Source: UBA8337 sp963932545
Lineage (GTDB): Bacteria; Pseudomonadota; Alphaproteobacteria; RS24
Length of the DNA: 59,565 nucleotides
NCBI GenBank assembly: GCA_963932545.1
Contig: CAWVRH010000015.1
Location: 1-59,565, forward strand
Direction: 5' to 3'
Of the stretch, positions 50,660 through 59,565 are shown piece by piece. Each line of letters opens with the position of its first letter. Within the stretch, counting starts at the first letter, position 1. The notes beneath the pieces were generated by a model. The model was not told the origin of the DNA. It saw only the letters and a list, made by a program, of their open reading frames with translations, and searched no databases. The position numbers were made by a program, and so were the translations under genes.

Positions 50660-52423
50660 CTAGGCCTTGCCGCGCGACGAGCTGGCTGCCTTGCTGTCCG
50701 GCTCGGTTTTTGGAAGCGTCAGAGTGAAATAAGTTCCCGTGCCGTCTGGGCGATTGTCGGCCAGAAGGTCACCGCCATGGGCGCGGGCAATTTGACGGGA
50801 GATAGAAAGCCCCAAGCCCGAATGGCCTGCGGTGTGGGCGTTTTTGGCTGATTTAGAGTTCGACTTAGATTTCGACTTAGATTTCGACTTAGAGTTCAAA
50901 TGTGAAGGCAGCTGATGGGTTCGGTCGGTATAAAAGCGCTCGAAAATCTTTTCCTGCGTGTCGGGCGCCAAACCAGGTCCTTCATCGGCGACGATTAACG
51001 CAACATGGCTGGGGTGAGATTGGGTGGTCACAAACACCCGCCCCCCATCGGGGCTGAACGAGAGCGCATTGCTAACCAGATTATCAAGAATTTGCGCGAT
51101 GGGTGATTTTTGCGCCAGAACAGGACACGCCACCTCAGCGCGTACCACCAGCTTCACGCCATGGCTCGCCTCAGCCATACCCTCGCCAATCGCCCCAGCT
51201 ACCTCTTGGGTCAATTCCGTTAAATCAAAAGCTTCACTGGCCCCTCGGTTCAATTCAGCGTCCAAGCGCGTGGCATTGGCAATGTCCGATATCAATCGGT
51301 TGAGGCGCTGCACATCATTATGAATAATGCTCATGAGTTGCTCATACGCTTCTGGTGTTTGGCTGCGCTCGGTCTGCTCGATACTTTGCACCGCGCTATG
51401 CAAAGAGGTCAGCGGATTTTTTAGCTCATGCGCCACATCCGCTGCAAAACGGTCGATAGTGTTAATACGATCCAGCAGTCGGCCCGTCATGTCTCGCAGA
51501 GAGGACGATAGTTCAGCAATCTCATCGCCGCGAGAGGTGTAATCGGGAATGGTCTCAAGCCCTGGCAAGGTTGGGGAATTGGCGCCAAAGCCGCGCATGG
51601 CCGCTGCTAAACGGCGCACCGGCAAAATTAGGGTCGCCGCCAAAATAAGCGAGGTCAACACATTGACCACCAAGGCAACGCCAGAGAGCTGCAAAACGGC
51701 TTGCCGCTCTTGCGCCAAAATAGCGTCAATTTCACCCGGTTGGGTAGACACCATCAAGGCGCCAATGATGGCGCGATAGCCTTGCACGGGCACGGCCACG
51801 GTTAAAATATCGCCGCCCTCTTCAGATTGGCGTTGCAAACTGGCGCTACGTCCCTGCAAAGCCGCAACCACTTCTTCAAGGCCCGAGCCGTCGGCCGCAT
51901 TTATTTCGCTCAACAACGGTGCCGAGGGGCGGAAGAACCGCTGCACAGATTGCCATATGGAGGTTAAAAAACTCGGCATCATGTCGTCATTATCCATCGG
52001 CGGCAAAGATTTGGCGATAACGCGCGCCGAGCGATCCATATGAGCACTGTCTAGAACCAAGTTGCCATTGCCCGCATAGAGCCGCAAGCGCGCGGTGGAA
52101 ACTTGGCGTGCTTGGCTCATGGCCCGTTCCGCGTCGCGCAAATCCCAACGCGGTTGCCGGCCATCGCGCAGCAATCGGTTGAGCAGAGACGGTTCAAAAA
52201 ATTGAAATGCCATATTCGGTTGCGCCGTTTGGCTCAAGGTGCCTGCGATAAGGCGAGCTTGCGCTTCCAAGTTTTGGCGATAGGCATTGGTTAACCCTTG
52301 GCGCGTTTCATTGAGCACCAATATGCCGCCAACCAGCACCAAGAGCCCAACCATATTGAGCAATATCAGCCGCGCCAAAAGTGTGCGCGGGATCCAAACC
52401 AAAGAAGAGGGCAAAAAGCGCAT
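50660..52423 (-). CDS. chvG: sensor histidine kinase ChvG-like
   Basis: A membrane sensor of the ChvG/ExoS/BvrS group, which responds to acid or envelope stress. Two transmembrane helices (about residues 15-40 and 245-270) flank a periplasmic domain, and a HAMP domain follows. The phospho-His is in VAHELKNPLTSL; N and G boxes are LVSNALSFSPDGG, DEGPGLAP and GHSGLGLSI. Between the F and G2 boxes, in the ATP lid, lies a repeat of Ser-Lys (residues about 511-525, DNA 50849-50893) that looks like slippage growth. 587 residues. The ATG abuts the chvI stop. Confidence 0.92.
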   Translation of the reverse strand: MRFLPSSLVWIPRTLLARLILLNMVGLLVLVGGILVLNETRQGLTNAYRQNLEAQARLIAGTLSQTAQPNMAFQFFEPSLLNRLLRDGRQPRWDLRDAERAMSQARQVSTARLRLYAGNGNLVLDSAHMDRSARVIAKSLPPMDNDDMMPSFLTSIWQSVQRFFRPSAPLLSEINAADGSGLEEVVAALQGRSASLQRQSEEGGDILTVAVPVQGYRAIIGALMVSTQPGEIDAILAQERQAVLQLSGVALVVNVLTSLILAATLILPVRRLAAAMRGFGANSPTLPGLETIPDYTSRGDEIAELSSSLRDMTGRLLDRINTIDRFAADVAHELKNPLTSLHSAVQSIEQTERSQTPEAYEQLMSIIHNDVQRLNRLISDIANATRLDAELNRGASEAFDLTELTQEVAGAIGEGMAEASHGVKLVVRAEVACPVLAQKSPIAQILDNLVSNALSFSPDGGRVFVTTQSHPSHVALIVADEGPGLAPDTQEKIFERFYTDRTHQLPSHLNSKSKSKSKSKSNSKSAKNAHTAGHSGLGLSISRQIARAHGGDLLADNRPDGTGTYFTLTLPKTEPDSKAASSSRGKA

Positions 52424-53134
52424 TTAGTCCGTTTCTTTAAACTTATAGCCAACGCCATATAAGGTCTCGATGGCATCGAATTGCTTGTCGACAGCCCGAA
52501 ACTTTCGGCGCAAGCGCTTAATGTGGCTATCGATGGTGCGGTCATCCACATAGATTTGGTCGTCATAGGCGGCGTCCATCAGGGCATCGCGACTTTTTAC
52601 CACACCAGGGCGTCGAGCCAGTGCGTCGAGGATCATGAATTCGGTGACAGTGAGCGAAACAGGGCTGTCGCGCCAGAAGCAATCATGGCGATCGGCGTCT
52701 AATCGCAAGACCCCGCGTTGCAAAATAGCGCCCGCATCTTCCGTCGCCTTGGTTGACCTTGGCTCGGCGCGCGCCTTGGTGCGGCGCAAAACGGCGCGTA
52801 TGCGTTCGATCAGCAAACGCTGGGAAAACGGCTTGGTAATATAATCATCAGCGCCCATTTTGAGGCCGAAAACCTCATCGATTTCATCGTCTTTACTGGT
52901 CAGGAAAACCACCGGCATTTGGCTAGTTTGGCGCAGTTTTCTAAGCAATTCTAAGCCATCCATGCGCGGCATTTTAATATCAAAAACCCCAATATCCGAC
53001 GGCGCTTGGGCCAAAGCCTGCAAGGCGGTTTCCCCATCGGTAAAGCTGCGCACGCCAAAGCCCTCGCTCTCCAGTGCCATGCGAACCGAGGCCAGAATAT
53101 TGGCGTCATCATCAACCAGAATAATTTGTGCCAT
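52424..53134 (-). CDS. chvI: response regulator ChvI-like
   Basis: An OmpR-type regulator. The receiver has acidic LVDDDAN, phospho-Asp in VFDIKMPRMDG, and Lys in LTSKDDE; the winged-helix DNA-binding domain includes LTVTEFMILDALARRPG and DDRTIDSHIKRLRRKF. 236 residues. GGAG lies before the ATG. It is the first gene of a minus-strand unit chvI-chvG-hprK and is divergent from pckA across 278 bases, an arrangement known in Rhizobiales, so it may control both sides. Confidence 0.95.
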   Translation of the reverse strand: MAQIILVDDDANILASVRMALESEGFGVRSFTDGETALQALAQAPSDIGVFDIKMPRMDGLELLRKLRQTSQMPVVFLTSKDDEIDEVFGLKMGADDYITKPFSQRLLIERIRAVLRRTKARAEPRSTKATEDAGAILQRGVLRLDADRHDCFWRDSPVSLTVTEFMILDALARRPGVVKSRDALMDAAYDDQIYVDDRTIDSHIKRLRRKFRAVDKQFDAIETLYGVGYKFKETD

Positions 53135-53377
53135 GTGTAACTCCTTGCCTTAATCCTAGGCCTTTGCGGTGCGTAAGAGAAGAACCGATGAAAAGAAAAT
53201 TCATGGCACCCCGCCAAGCTGATTTAGGCTAACACGACGCAAACGAGGCGAGGTCGTGGGGCCAGGGGGCAAATCATCAACATGAATTGTGGCAAGGGTG
53301 CGGCAGGTGGCTTGCGTCTCACGAAAAGGTCGCATATATTCCGTCATCCGCTCAAGAGGGCGCATGTTTATTTGGCA

Positions 53378-53396
53378 CTCGTTTATGGCAAACGAG
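53378..53396 (+). promoter_or_regulatory. hairpin just before the pckA ribosome binding site
   Basis: CTCGTTT (53378-53384) and AAACGAG (53390-53396) form a perfect 7-bp stem with an ATGGC loop, directly upstream of the Shine-Dalgarno AGGGGG and 16 bases from the pckA ATG. It could shield or expose the binding site, stabilise the mRNA 5' end, or act as a DNA operator. The rest of the 278-base chvI-pckA gap has no recognisable gene. Confidence 0.4.
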
Positions 53397-53412
53397 CAGG
53401 GGGTTTTAAATC

Positions 53413-55014
53413 ATGAAACAAACCGGATTCCACATCAGCAAGAACGGCATTGACCATCAAGGCCTGGACAAAGCGTCTGCTATTCACTGGAATTTGCGTC
53501 CATCGCAAATTTACGAAATGGCTCTGGCTCGCGGCGAAGGCGAAATTGCCGACAGCGGACCTTTATTGGTGAAAACCGGCTCTCACACGGGCCGCTCCGC
53601 GAAAGACAAGTTCATTGTCCGTGACGCGACCACCGAAGACACCATCTGGTGGGACAATAATAAGTCGATGACCTCCGACCAATTCGACGCTCTCCACGCT
53701 GACATGCTGGATTATTCGGCTGGCAAAGAGTTTCTCGTGCAAGACCTATTTGGTGGCGCTGATGAGACCCACCGCCTCGCTACCCGCGTGGTTACTGAAT
53801 TGGCTTGGCATTCATTGTTCATTCAAAATTTGTTGATCGAGCCAGAAACACAAGAGCTGGACGGTTTCGACCCAAGCTTCGTGATTATGAATTTCCCCGG
53901 CTTTAAAGCTGATACGGCGCGCCACGGCAGCCGCACGGAAACCATGATTGCCGTTAACTTCGACAAAAAACTAGTGCTAATTTGCGGCACGTCTTATGCG
54001 GGCGAAACCAAGAAATCAGTTTTCTCGATGTTGAATTACGCCCTCCCCGCCAAACGCGTGATGCCGATGCATTGCTCGGTTAACGTGGGCGACAAAGGCG
54101 ATAGCGCGGTATTCTTTGGTTTGAGCGGCACAGGCAAAACGACCCTCTCCGCTGACCCGAACCGCGTCTTGGTTGGCGATGATGAGCATGGTTGGTCTGA
54201 AAATGGCGTCTTCAACTTTGAAGGCGGTTGCTATGCGAAAATGATCAATCTGTCGGCGGAAGCTGAGCCAGAAATTTTTGCCACCACGAAACGCTTCGGC
54301 ACCGTGTTGGAAAACGTGGTGATGGATCCAGATACCCGTGAGTTGGACTTCAATGATAATACATTGGCCGAAAACTCGCGCGGCGCCTATCCGCTGAGCT
54401 TTATTCCCAATGCTTCCGAAACCGGAACCGCGGGACACCCGAAGAACATCATTATGCTGACCGCCGACGCCTTTGGTGTCTTGCCACCTATTTCGCGCAT
54501 GACCCCAAGCCAAGCAATGTATCACTTCTTATCAGGTTACACAGCCAAAGTGGCTGGCACCGAAAAAGGGGTGACCGAGCCAGAAGCAACTTTCTCAACC
54601 TGCTTTGGCGCGCCTTTCATGCCGCGTCACCCATCCGAATATGGCAACTTGCTGCGCGACTTGATTGCGGAACATGACGCCAAATGCTGGTTGGTCAACA
54701 CAGGTTGGACCGGCGGTGCCTATGGCACTGGCAACCGCATGCCGATTAAAGAAACCCGTGCGCTGCTCTCGGCCGCGCTCGATGGTAGCCTGAACAACGT
54801 AGAGTTTCGCGTCGATGAAAACTTCGGTTTCGATGTGCCAGTCTCGGTACCCGGTGTCGATGGGTCGATTTTGAACCCGCGCGATACATGGGCCGATAAA
54901 GACGGCTATGACGCGCAAGCCAAGAAATTGGTTGCCATGTTCGTCAATAATTTCGATAAATTCATGGAACACGTAGACGAAAACGTCCGCGCGGCAGCGC
55001 TCGCTGCTGAATAA
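53413..55014 (+). CDS. pckA: phosphoenolpyruvate carboxykinase (ATP)
   Basis: Converts oxaloacetate and ATP to PEP, the entry to gluconeogenesis. Kinase motif 1a is FFGLSGTGKTTLSADP and motif 2 is LVGDDEHGW, both of the ATP-dependent type. LVKTGSHTGRSAKDKF opens the family pattern, and EFRVDENFGFDVPVSVPGVD lies near the C-terminus. 533 residues. AGGGGG precedes the ATG. Its location opposite chvI/chvG and the regulatory PTS suggests control by carbon or envelope status. A two-way terminator follows. Confidence 0.98.
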   Translation: MKQTGFHISKNGIDHQGLDKASAIHWNLRPSQIYEMALARGEGEIADSGPLLVKTGSHTGRSAKDKFIVRDATTEDTIWWDNNKSMTSDQFDALHADMLDYSAGKEFLVQDLFGGADETHRLATRVVTELAWHSLFIQNLLIEPETQELDGFDPSFVIMNFPGFKADTARHGSRTETMIAVNFDKKLVLICGTSYAGETKKSVFSMLNYALPAKRVMPMHCSVNVGDKGDSAVFFGLSGTGKTTLSADPNRVLVGDDEHGWSENGVFNFEGGCYAKMINLSAEAEPEIFATTKRFGTVLENVVMDPDTRELDFNDNTLAENSRGAYPLSFIPNASETGTAGHPKNIIMLTADAFGVLPPISRMTPSQAMYHFLSGYTAKVAGTEKGVTEPEATFSTCFGAPFMPRHPSEYGNLLRDLIAEHDAKCWLVNTGWTGGAYGTGNRMPIKETRALLSAALDGSLNNVEFRVDENFGFDVPVSVPGVDGSILNPRDTWADKDGYDAQAKKLVAMFVNNFDKFMEHVDENVRAAALAAE

Positions 55015-55056
55015 GGGCTGCTGAGTAGTCCTGTATAAATCAGGTAAATAATTCAA

Positions 55057-55086
55057 AAGGCGGGGCTGAGACCCCGCCTTTTTTGT
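55057..55086. terminator. bidirectional rho-independent terminator between pckA and polA
   Basis: AAGGCGGGG (55057-55065) pairs with CCCCGCCTT (55072-55080) around a 6-base loop, followed on the plus strand by TTTTTT and on the minus strand by TTTTGAATTATTT. It serves both converging genes. An A/T-rich stretch of alternating TTAAT lies at about 55105-55141. Confidence 0.95.
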
Positions 55087-55141
55087 ATCTAGTTCATACA
55101 TCTACGAATAATAATATTAATTAATTATATTAATCATACTA

Positions 55142-58036
55142 TTAATGCGCTTCTTCCCAATTATTTGCCGCCATCGCGTCTACAACGAGGGGAACTGATA
55201 GGGTTAGCTTCGGCGCGCAGGCATTTTCCATGGTTTGGCGCACAATTTCGATAAGTCTCGGGCAATCTTCTTTCGGGGCCTCAAAAATCAACTCATCATG
55301 CACTTGCAACAGCATCCGCGCATCCGTTAGCCCTGCTTTTTTCAGCGCCCTTGGCATTTGTATCATCGCGCGGCGAATAATATCGGCGGCCGTGCCTTGA
55401 ATGGGCGCATTAATGGCCGCCCGCTCGGCAAACGCCCGCCGCGCCGGAATTTTGGCGTTTATCTCGCTCAAATGCACTTTGCGGCCGAATAAAGTAGTCA
55501 CATAGCCTTGCGCTTTGGCCTCGGCTTTCACCGTTTCCATATAATCTTTAATGCCGGGGAATTTGGCGAAATAGGCGTTGATGTAATCGCTGGCCTGCCC
55601 GCGCGAAATGCCCAGTTGATTGGCCAAGCCAAAAGCGGAAATGCCGTAAATAATGCCAAAGTTAATCGCCTTGGCGCGGCGGCGCACTTCAGGGGTCATC
55701 TCGGCCAAAGGCACGTTGAACATCTCGGATGCGGTCATCGCATGAATATCATGGCCAGCGTGAAAAGCATCTCGCAGCGCGTCAATCTCGGCCATATGCG
55801 CCAAGACCCGCAGCTCAATTTGGCTGTAATCGGCACTGACCAATTGATAGCCCTCAGGTGCCACAAATGCCGTGCGAATGCGCCGACCGTCTTCCGTGCG
55901 AATGGGAATATTCTGCAAATTCGGATCCGACGAAGACAAGCGCCCCGTCGTTGTTGCGGCCAAAGAGTAGGAGGTATGAATACGCCCCGTTTCGGGATGA
56001 ATAAAACCGGGCAAAGCATCCGTATAGGTAGACTTTAGTTTGGCCAATCCGCGCCATTCCAAAACCAAACTGGCCAGCTCATGACCATCGGCAGCAATGC
56101 CTTCCAGCACTTCGGCGCCGGTTGCCCAAGCCCCGGTTTTGGTTTTCTTGCCGCCGGGCAGAGCCATTTTACCAAACAAAATATCGCCAAGCTGCTTTGG
56201 GCTCGCAATATTAAAGGTCTCGCCAGCTGCTGCGAAAATGGCTTCTTCCATGCCCGCCATTTTTTGCGCGAACTCGCCCGACAGCCGCGACAGAACCGTG
56301 CGATCGACATGCACACCAATGGCTTCCATTTCGCGCAAAACCGGCACCAAAGGCCGCTCGGTAGACTCGTAAACCCCCACCATATGTTCGGCCGCCAACC
56401 GTGGCTTTAAATGCCGCCAAAGCCGCAAAGTCACATCCGCATCTTCCGCCGCATAAGGCACGGCCTTGTCTAGGGGCACTTGGTCGAAGGTAATCATGTT
56501 CTTGCCGCTGCCCAGCAATTGCTTGATGGGGATGGGCGAATGGTCGAGGTATTTCTGCGCCAGAAAATCCATGCCATGGCCATGCGAGCCCGCATCCAGC
56601 GTGTAAGATAATAACATCGTGTCATCAAATGGCGTGACCTCCAGCCCGTTGCGGGCGAGCACTTGCAAATCAAACTTCGCGTTTTGCAAAACCTTCATAA
56701 TCGACGGGTCAACCAAGAGCGGTTTTAAAATCGCCAAAGCCTTTGGCATGTCTATCTGGTTTGGGGCGCCATCGCCAAAATCAAGCCCATCGGAACCACC
56801 ATGTTGCAACGGCATATAGGCCGCCTCGCCAGGCGCCACGGCCATGGATATGCCAACCAAACGACATTGCATCGTATCCAAACCATCGGTTTCTGTATCT
56901 ATCGCCAAGACGCCCGTCTCATAGGCGCGCGCCACCATGGCCTCTAATTGCGCCTCGGTCTCGAGGCATGTATAGCTTGCCGCATCGATGGCGGGCATGG
57001 CGGCAGGTAAGCTGCGATAGGTACCAAGCTTTCCGCCCGCATCCCCATCTTGCCCGCTAATTTCAACCGATGGCTTTGGCTCCGCTGCCAGCTCGTCCGA
57101 CGCCTCAAACGCCCCCGCATCCCAATCATAGCGGGTCGCCAACCGTTTGGTCAGCGTGTTGAATTCCATCGCCTTCGCAAAGCCCAATAATTTAGCGCCC
57201 TGTGGCGCCCGCATCACCATGTCTTCAAAGCCGACGGGCATGGGCGTGTCTTGGCGCAGCGTTACTAGCTCACGACTGATACGCGCCTGCTCGGCAAATT
57301 CGATGAGATTCTCGCGGCGTTTGTTTTGTTTAATCTCCGAGGCGCGTTCCAAAAGCGTATCGAGATCGCCATATTCGTCGATCAATTGCGCGGCGGTTTT
57401 AATGCCAATGCCCGGCACGCCCGGCACATTATCGGCGCTATCGCCAGCCAACGCTTGCACATCAATGACCTTATTGGGCGCAACACCAAACTTCTCCAGC
57501 ACTTCCTCAGGGCCGATGAATTTATCTTTCATCGTATCGACCATATCGATGGTGCCGCCGACCAATTGCATCAAATCTTTATCCGACGAAACAATCGTCA
57601 CACGCGCGCCCAATTTGGCCGCCTCCACCGCGTAAGTGGCAATCAAGTCATCGGCTTCAAAGCCTTGCAAATCAATGGCAGGAATATCAAACGCGCGCAC
57701 CGCTTCGCGCACCAAAGGAAACTGCGGGCGCAAGTCTTCCGGCGCCGGTGGACGATGGGCTTTATATTGGTCGTAAATATCGTTGCGGAAGGTTTTGCCC
57801 GAAGCGTCAAAAATCACCGCCAAATGTGTTGGCGTTTGCGCCGCTCCCATCTCGTTCAACAGCTTTAGCAGCATATTGCAAAAACCAGATACGGCGCCCA
57901 CAGGCAGACCATCCGACTTTCGGGTCAAGGGCGGCAGCGCGTGATAGGCGCGAAAAATATAGCCAGACCCATCGACCAAATAAAGGTGATCGTCTTTGCT
58001 TAGCGGGCTGGGTGTTGATGCTGGCGATGACGTCAT
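55142..58036 (-). CDS. polA: DNA polymerase I
   Basis: Fills gaps and removes primers. Three domains: a 5'-3' exonuclease (about residues 15-310; LYLVDGSGYIFRAYHALP, GFEADDLIA, LAGDSADNVPGVPGIG), a 3'-5' exonuclease with active DTETDGLD (about 375-382), and the polymerase with QIELRVLAH, RRRAKAINFGIIYG and LQVHDELIFE. All catalytic motifs are intact. 964 residues. ATG 58036. It stands alone on the minus strand, divergent from the ABC ATPase gene. Confidence 0.98.
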   Translation of the reverse strand: MTSSPASTPSPLSKDDHLYLVDGSGYIFRAYHALPPLTRKSDGLPVGAVSGFCNMLLKLLNEMGAAQTPTHLAVIFDASGKTFRNDIYDQYKAHRPPAPEDLRPQFPLVREAVRAFDIPAIDLQGFEADDLIATYAVEAAKLGARVTIVSSDKDLMQLVGGTIDMVDTMKDKFIGPEEVLEKFGVAPNKVIDVQALAGDSADNVPGVPGIGIKTAAQLIDEYGDLDTLLERASEIKQNKRRENLIEFAEQARISRELVTLRQDTPMPVGFEDMVMRAPQGAKLLGFAKAMEFNTLTKRLATRYDWDAGAFEASDELAAEPKPSVEISGQDGDAGGKLGTYRSLPAAMPAIDAASYTCLETEAQLEAMVARAYETGVLAIDTETDGLDTMQCRLVGISMAVAPGEAAYMPLQHGGSDGLDFGDGAPNQIDMPKALAILKPLLVDPSIMKVLQNAKFDLQVLARNGLEVTPFDDTMLLSYTLDAGSHGHGMDFLAQKYLDHSPIPIKQLLGSGKNMITFDQVPLDKAVPYAAEDADVTLRLWRHLKPRLAAEHMVGVYESTERPLVPVLREMEAIGVHVDRTVLSRLSGEFAQKMAGMEEAIFAAAGETFNIASPKQLGDILFGKMALPGGKKTKTGAWATGAEVLEGIAADGHELASLVLEWRGLAKLKSTYTDALPGFIHPETGRIHTSYSLAATTTGRLSSSDPNLQNIPIRTEDGRRIRTAFVAPEGYQLVSADYSQIELRVLAHMAEIDALRDAFHAGHDIHAMTASEMFNVPLAEMTPEVRRRAKAINFGIIYGISAFGLANQLGISRGQASDYINAYFAKFPGIKDYMETVKAEAKAQGYVTTLFGRKVHLSEINAKIPARRAFAERAAINAPIQGTAADIIRRAMIQMPRALKKAGLTDARMLLQVHDELIFEAPKEDCPRLIEIVRQTMENACAPKLTLSVPLVVDAMAANNWEEAH

Positions 58037-58193
58037 GGGGAATGGCTCTCTTTTCTCAACGATTCTATTTCGTCACTCTAGCAAAGCGCAGGGACAAAGA
58101 AGACACCTAATGGCGTTTTGTCGATTTATTCCCCAGAACAAAAATGCTACACGTGGGTCTCTCGGTTCCACGAGAGGTTACAAGGATTGTATT

Positions 58194-59123
58194 ATGTCTG
58201 AATTTGCACTGAGCGCCCAAAGTCTCAAAAAAACGTATAAGGCAGCCGGTAATACGCCCGCGAAGGAAGCCCTCAAAGGCATTGATTTAAAGGTGCCGCG
58301 CGGTTCCATTTTTGGCCTCTTGGGGCCGAACGGGGCAGGCAAATCGACTTTCATTAATATTCTGGCCGGCATGGTTATGAAAACCGAAGGCACGGCCTCC
58401 ATTTGGGGGTTTGATATTGACGAAAACCCGCGCCAATCGCGCGCGTCTATTGGCATTGTGCCGCAAGAATTATCTATCGACCCGTTTTTTACCCCGGGCG
58501 AAATTATGGATTTTCAGGCGGGCATGTATGGGGTTCCAAAATCGGAACGCCGCACCATGGATATTTTAAAAGCGGTCGGTCTCGACGATAAAGTGGACGC
58601 TTATGCGCGCACGCTTTCGGGCGGTATGCGGCGGCGTCTATTGGTTGCCAAAGCGCTGGTGCATAATCCGCCCGTTTTGGTTCTCGACGAACCAACGGCA
58701 GGCGTCGACATTGAGTTGCGTCGCCAACTTTGGGATTATGTCAAAGAGCTGAACGCGCAAGGCGTAACCATTGTTTTGACCACCCATTACCTCGAAGAAG
58801 CCGAAGAGCTATGCGACACCATTGCGATTATCGACCAAGGTGGGCTTGTGGCTTGCGACAGCACGCAGAACTTGCTGAGCCAAATTGACAATAAGACTCT
58901 GCTCATTCGGCCCAGCTCGCCTCTGGCTGTGGCGCCTGACTTGGGAGCCATCGCCTGCAACTTGCGCGACGATGGCCGCTTGGCCGTGCAATATAATCCG
59001 GGCGATATGCACGCCGGCGCGGTGCTGAGTGCCGTGCAAGGCGCAGGCATTGAGATTGTCGATCTGGACACGCAAGGCGCCGAGCTGGAAACCATCTTTA
59101 TGAAACTCACCAGTCACAAATAA
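58194..59123 (+). CDS. ABC transporter ATP-binding protein
   Basis: A 309-residue ATPase of the DrrA/NodI type usually paired with an ABC-2 permease. Walker A is GPNGAGKST, the signature is LSGGMRRRLLVAKAL, Walker B is VLVLDEPTAGVD, and the H-loop is LTTHYLEE. A C-terminal extension of about 80 residues is typical of the subgroup. ATG 58194 has AAGGA upstream; the longer frame back to 57996 is antisense to polA. No permease gene lies next to it; a methylmalonyl-CoA epimerase gene follows after 19 bases. Substrate unknown. Confidence 0.88.
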   Translation: MSEFALSAQSLKKTYKAAGNTPAKEALKGIDLKVPRGSIFGLLGPNGAGKSTFINILAGMVMKTEGTASIWGFDIDENPRQSRASIGIVPQELSIDPFFTPGEIMDFQAGMYGVPKSERRTMDILKAVGLDDKVDAYARTLSGGMRRRLLVAKALVHNPPVLVLDEPTAGVDIELRRQLWDYVKELNAQGVTIVLTTHYLEEAEELCDTIAIIDQGGLVACDSTQNLLSQIDNKTLLIRPSSPLAVAPDLGAIACNLRDDGRLAVQYNPGDMHAGAVLSAVQGAGIEIVDLDTQGAELETIFMKLTSHK

Positions 59124-59142
59124 CCCCAAACAGGAGCCTCCC

Positions 59143-59559
59143 ATGATCGGACGTTTAAACCATGTCGGCGTTGCCACCCCCTCCATTGACGAAGCGGTAA
59201 AGCTATATCGCGATGTTCTGGGAGCGACAAAAATTGGCGAAAAGTTTAAAATGGAAGAGCAAGGCGTCTGGGTCTGTTTCGTCGATTTACCGAACAGCCA
59301 AATAGAGCTCATCGAGCCGATTGACGAGAGCAGCACCATCACCGGGTTTTTGAAGAACAATCCGCTGGGCGGACAACATCACATCTGCTTTGAGGTCGAC
59401 GACCTATTGGCCGCGCGCGACGACATGGTCGCCAAAGGTGCCCGCGTGCTGGGAGAGCCGCGCATCGGTGCCCATGGCACCCCAATTATTTTCGTCCACC
59501 CGAAAGACATGGGCGGCATGTTGGTCGAGCTGATGCAGGTTCCCGAAGCCGCGCAGTAA
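59143..59559 (+). CDS. mce: methylmalonyl-CoA epimerase
   Basis: Interconverts the two epimers of methylmalonyl-CoA in propionate metabolism. It is a two-module VOC (glyoxalase) fold of 138 residues. Metal ligands visible are His in LNHVGVAT, Glu in QIELIEP, His in HHICFEV and Glu in MLVELMQ. AGGAG lies seven bases before the ATG. The gene ends six bases before the window edge, so its usual downstream neighbours cannot be seen. Confidence 0.94.
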   Translation: MIGRLNHVGVATPSIDEAVKLYRDVLGATKIGEKFKMEEQGVWVCFVDLPNSQIELIEPIDESSTITGFLKNNPLGGQHHICFEVDDLLAARDDMVAKGARVLGEPRIGAHGTPIIFVHPKDMGGMLVELMQVPEAAQ

Positions 59560-59565
59560 AGCCTC

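Overview
The window looks like a chromosomal segment of an alphaproteobacterium, with base composition near half GC by eye. The signs are a FYDLN-acid (TIGR02300) protein, a short HprK, a ChvG/ChvI two-component pair beside an ATP-type PEP carboxykinase, an NDUFA9-like protein, a TsaE-AmgK fusion, a CP4-like EPSP synthase, and the gene order aroA-cmk-rpsA-ihfB-lapA-pyrF-trpFBA-accD-folC. I cannot place it below class from sequence alone. Almost all of it is housekeeping; no phage, insertion sequence or CRISPR array was seen, and no gap without a gene exceeds 300 bases.

Layout. 1-8.2 kb: tRNA-Ser with a tandemly copied upstream region, lepA, then pheT-pheS-rplT-rpmI on the minus strand. A glycerophosphodiesterase gene on the plus strand separates these from infC, which starts at ATA. 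8.2-15.4 kb: a small unknown gene translationally coupled to a GT4 glycosyltransferase, an alpha/beta hydrolase, an SDR, queG, a GST, uppP and an NDUFA9-like gene. 15.5-18.8 kb: tRNA-Leu and a csoR-copA-copB copper operon with a palindromic operator and a gene remnant, the most accessory-looking part. 18.8-24.7 kb: an ABC-F ATPase, recQ, a secreted lipase and RNase D.

24.7-28.1 kb: lptC-lptA-lptB then hpf, with rpoN missing from its usual place, tRNA-Ala, and the acidic zinc-ribbon protein. 28.3-38.6 kb: one long plus-strand run from aroA to folC covering aromatic amino acid, pyrimidine, fatty acid and folate synthesis plus ribosomal protein S1 and IHF-beta. 38.6-47.9 kb, minus strand: trxA, the AddAB recombination nuclease, a MurU-like uridylyltransferase and a TsaE-AmgK fusion (peptidoglycan sugar recycling joined to t6A tRNA modification). 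47.9-53.1 kb: ahcY and a regulatory PTS set (HPr, EIIA-Man, HprK) with ChvG/ChvI; rapZ is absent. 53.4-59.6 kb: pckA, polA, an ABC ATPase without an adjacent permease, and methylmalonyl-CoA epimerase.

Worth a second look are the infC ATA start, a possible attenuator before pheS, the copper operon and its remnant, a Ser-Lys repeat in the ATP-lid region of ChvG, and a recurring pattern of short, nearly perfect tandem duplications at unrelated sites. I found no convincing new multi-gene system; the best unknowns are small.
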